Shown in pieces: positions 5,782 to 7,089 of a stretch of 7,089 nt of DNA. Positions within the stretch are counted from its first letter, which is position 1. Each line of letters opens with the position of its first letter. The notes under the pieces were generated by a model, which worked only from the letters and a program-made list of their open reading frames with translations, ran no database searches and had not been told where the DNA came from. The DNA comes from Chloroflexota bacterium (GTDB taxonomy: Bacteria > Chloroflexota > Limnocylindria > Limnocylindrales > CSP1-4), in contig JAJYXX010000379.1 of assembly GCA_021801545.1 (NCBI GenBank), forward strand, positions 1 through 7,089, given 5' to 3'. Both the position numbers and the translations under genes were made by a program.

Positions 5782-7031
5782 CGGCCCTCGGTCGCCGGGT
5801 GGACCGGGCCGCCGTCGTCGGGGTGATGGTCGTTCTGATCGCGATCCCGGCCTACTGGCTGAGCGCCCGGTTCTTTGACGCGGGACGGCCGGACCTCTTC
5901 TACCTCGCCGACGCGTTTCTCCACGGTCGCGTCTGGCTCGAGCGTCCGCTCGGGCCGTACGACGTCATCCTGATCGACGGCCGGGCGTACGTCCCGTTTG
6001 CGCCGTTCCCGGCGGTCGCGTTCATCCCGCTCGTCGCCCTCGTCGGGCCGGCGAGCGGGCACGCGTGGGAGCCGTTGATCAACGCGGCCCTCGCGGGGAT
6101 CGACAGCGGGCTCGTCTGGATGCTGATGGGCCGCCTTGGCGTCAGGTCCATCGGGGATCGGTTCTGGATCGCGCTCCTGTTCGGGTTTTCGACCCAGGTC
6201 TGGTGGGTCGTGACTCGCGGCGGCGTCTGGCACACCGGCCATCTGATCGCGGCGATGCTCACCCTGGCGGGGTTGACGGAAGCTTGGGGGAAACGGCGGC
6301 CGTGGCTCCTCGGGCTGCTCGCTGGAGCGGCCTTCCTCACCCGGGCGCCGCTCGCGTTCGCGATCCCGTTCTTCGCCTGGATCGTTTGGCGCGATCGACC
6401 GGCACCGATCGTGCCGCCGGCGGTCGAGGGCGGGCATGTCACGTCCTCGCGGCGCGCGTGGTACGACGTCCGCGCCTGGTCGTGGCCATCGCTGGTCCCG
6501 TACCTCGCCGGCGTCTTGCCGAGCGTGGCCTTCTTCTTCTGGTACAACTGGGCCCGCTTCGGGTCGCCGCTCGAGTCCGGGTACGGGCTGGCGAGCCTGC
6601 CCGCCTGGCTCGAGGCGCAGCGCCAGCTCGGGCTCTTCTCGCTCGCCCACCTCGGGATGAACCTCGACTACCTGCTCCTCTACCTCCCGACGCCGATCGC
6701 CGAGTTCCCGTTCTTCAAGCCCGACGGTCTCGGGCTGTCGATCTTCCTGACGAGCCCGGGCTTGCTTCTCGCCGTCCGGGCGCCCTGGCGCTCGAGCCGG
6801 GCGATCGCGCTCGGGCTGACGGCGCTCGTCGTCCTCGTCCCGAGCCTCCTCTACTACGGCGGCGGTTGGCTCCAGTACGGCTATCGCTACGCGCTCGACT
6901 CGATCCCGTTCGTCATCGCCCTGTGTGGCCTGGCGGCGGCCCGGCACGGAGTGGGCTGGGGATGGCGAGCGCTCATCCTGTTCGGGGTCGTCGTCGGCCT
7001 CGGCGGTGTCTACTGGGCGTACCACCTGTGA
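5778..7031 (+). CDS. polytopic GT-C-like membrane protein, probable glycosyltransferase
   Basis: A 417-residue protein with many hydrophobic helices, in the style of GT39/RgtA-like GT-C enzymes that transfer sugars from lipid carriers outside the cytoplasm. The first helix (about 12-30) is followed by a loop GRPDLFYLADAFLHGRVWLE, where D39 and D45 are candidates for the catalytic acid. GGVWHTGH (148-155) and LTRAP (187-191) lie between helices. The later YNWARFGSPLESGYG (256-270) and WLQYGYRYALDSIPF (364-378) are blocks I associate with this type of membrane protein. It is distinct from the two GT87 enzymes, lacking their GN(V/I)(N/D) and KLTP motifs. ATG 5778 follows GGTGGG by 5 bases. The acceptor and sugar are unknown. 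Its linkage to the glycan genes is broken by the toxin-antitoxin remnant, so shared function is only suggested. Confidence 0.72.
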   Translation: MTALGRRVDRAAVVGVMVVLIAIPAYWLSARFFDAGRPDLFYLADAFLHGRVWLERPLGPYDVILIDGRAYVPFAPFPAVAFIPLVALVGPASGHAWEPLINAALAGIDSGLVWMLMGRLGVRSIGDRFWIALLFGFSTQVWWVVTRGGVWHTGHLIAAMLTLAGLTEAWGKRRPWLLGLLAGAAFLTRAPLAFAIPFFAWIVWRDRPAPIVPPAVEGGHVTSSRRAWYDVRAWSWPSLVPYLAGVLPSVAFFFWYNWARFGSPLESGYGLASLPAWLEAQRQLGLFSLAHLGMNLDYLLLYLPTPIAEFPFFKPDGLGLSIFLTSPGLLLAVRAPWRSSRAIALGLTALVVLVPSLLYYGGGWLQYGYRYALDSIPFVIALCGLAAARHGVGWGWRALILFGVVVGLGGVYWAYHL

Positions 7032-7034
7032 TGC

Positions 7035-7062
7035 TTGACGTAGCTGGGCTGTCTGCTATCGT
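7035..7062 (+). promoter_or_regulatory. strong promoter for the gene at the right edge
   Basis: TTGACG (7035-7040), a 16-base spacer ending in an extended TGC, and TATCGT (7057-7062). The ATG at 7068 begins 5 bases after the -10, so the transcript should start at or next to the start codon. The -35 hexamer is the same as that of the antitoxin promoter. Confidence 0.6.
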
Positions 7063-7067
7063 CGGCC

Positions 7068-7089
7068 ATGACAAGTAGCGTGATCGGGA
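7068..7089 (+). CDS. start of a gene cut by the right edge, probably leaderless
   Basis: ATG at 7068 opens a frame reading MTSSVIG up to the edge. It lies 36 bases after the stop of the membrane protein and directly behind a good promoter, with no room for a ribosome-binding site in the transcript. Only seven codons are visible, so the product cannot be named. Confidence 0.45.

Noticed and set aside
5598..7025. Long minus-strand open frame (475 codons) opposite the membrane protein
   Set aside because: It is extremely rich in Arg, Glu, Pro and Asp with no domain pattern, as expected for the shadow of a GC-rich gene; the plus strand encodes a clear multi-helix membrane protein.
6065..7078. 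Plus-strand frame of 337 codons overlapping the membrane protein
   Set aside because: Arg/Ala/Pro-rich frame-shifted shadow of the gene at 5778-7031; no motif and no ribosome-binding site.
1..7089. CRISPR array, tRNA, rRNA, insertion sequence ends or attachment sites
   Set aside because: No spaced direct repeats, cloverleaf sequence, transposase or terminal inverted repeats were found on reading through the window; only two short tandem duplications are present.

Overview
The window is GC-rich bacterial DNA with short intergenic gaps, stop/start overlaps (ATGA, GTGA) and frequent GTG or TTG starts. Two -10 elements lie so close to a start codon that leaderless transcripts seem likely. This fits a high-GC lineage such as Chloroflexota or Actinomycetota. 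That placement is an inference from style and gene content; no marker gene is present.

Layout: a minus-strand operon runs leftward from 1884. It holds a family 2 glycosyltransferase (1129-1884), an NAD-dependent nucleotide-sugar epimerase/dehydratase (131-1132) and perhaps the first codons of a third gene cut by the left edge (1-68). A plus-strand pair follows: a GT87-type polytopic membrane glycosyltransferase (2074-3192) overlapped by a small predicted lipoprotein (3189-3593). Converging on it from the right is a second GT87-type enzyme (3855-4826, minus), whose stop overlaps a possible 59-codon ORF (3679-3858). On the plus strand next comes a HigB/Gp49-type toxin gene broken by a stop and a frameshift (4928-5274). 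Its XRE/HigA-type antitoxin (5333-5653) is intact and has its own promoter with a palindromic operator. After a short gap there is a third polytopic GT-C-like membrane protein (5778-7031), then a strong promoter and the first codons of another gene at the right edge.

How the genes may work together (inference): the epimerase/dehydratase would shape a nucleotide sugar, and the family 2 enzyme would move a sugar onto a polyprenyl-phosphate carrier on the cytoplasmic face. The GT87 and GT-C membrane enzymes would use such lipid-linked sugars on the outer face. The small lipoprotein, translationally coupled to one GT87 enzyme, could be an acceptor or partner. The toxin-antitoxin remnant is an unrelated accessory insert.

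The points most worth following are the dead toxin beside an intact, separately promoted antitoxin, the lipoprotein coupled to a GT87 enzyme, and a 10-codon, possibly leaderless ORF overlapping the start of the last membrane protein.
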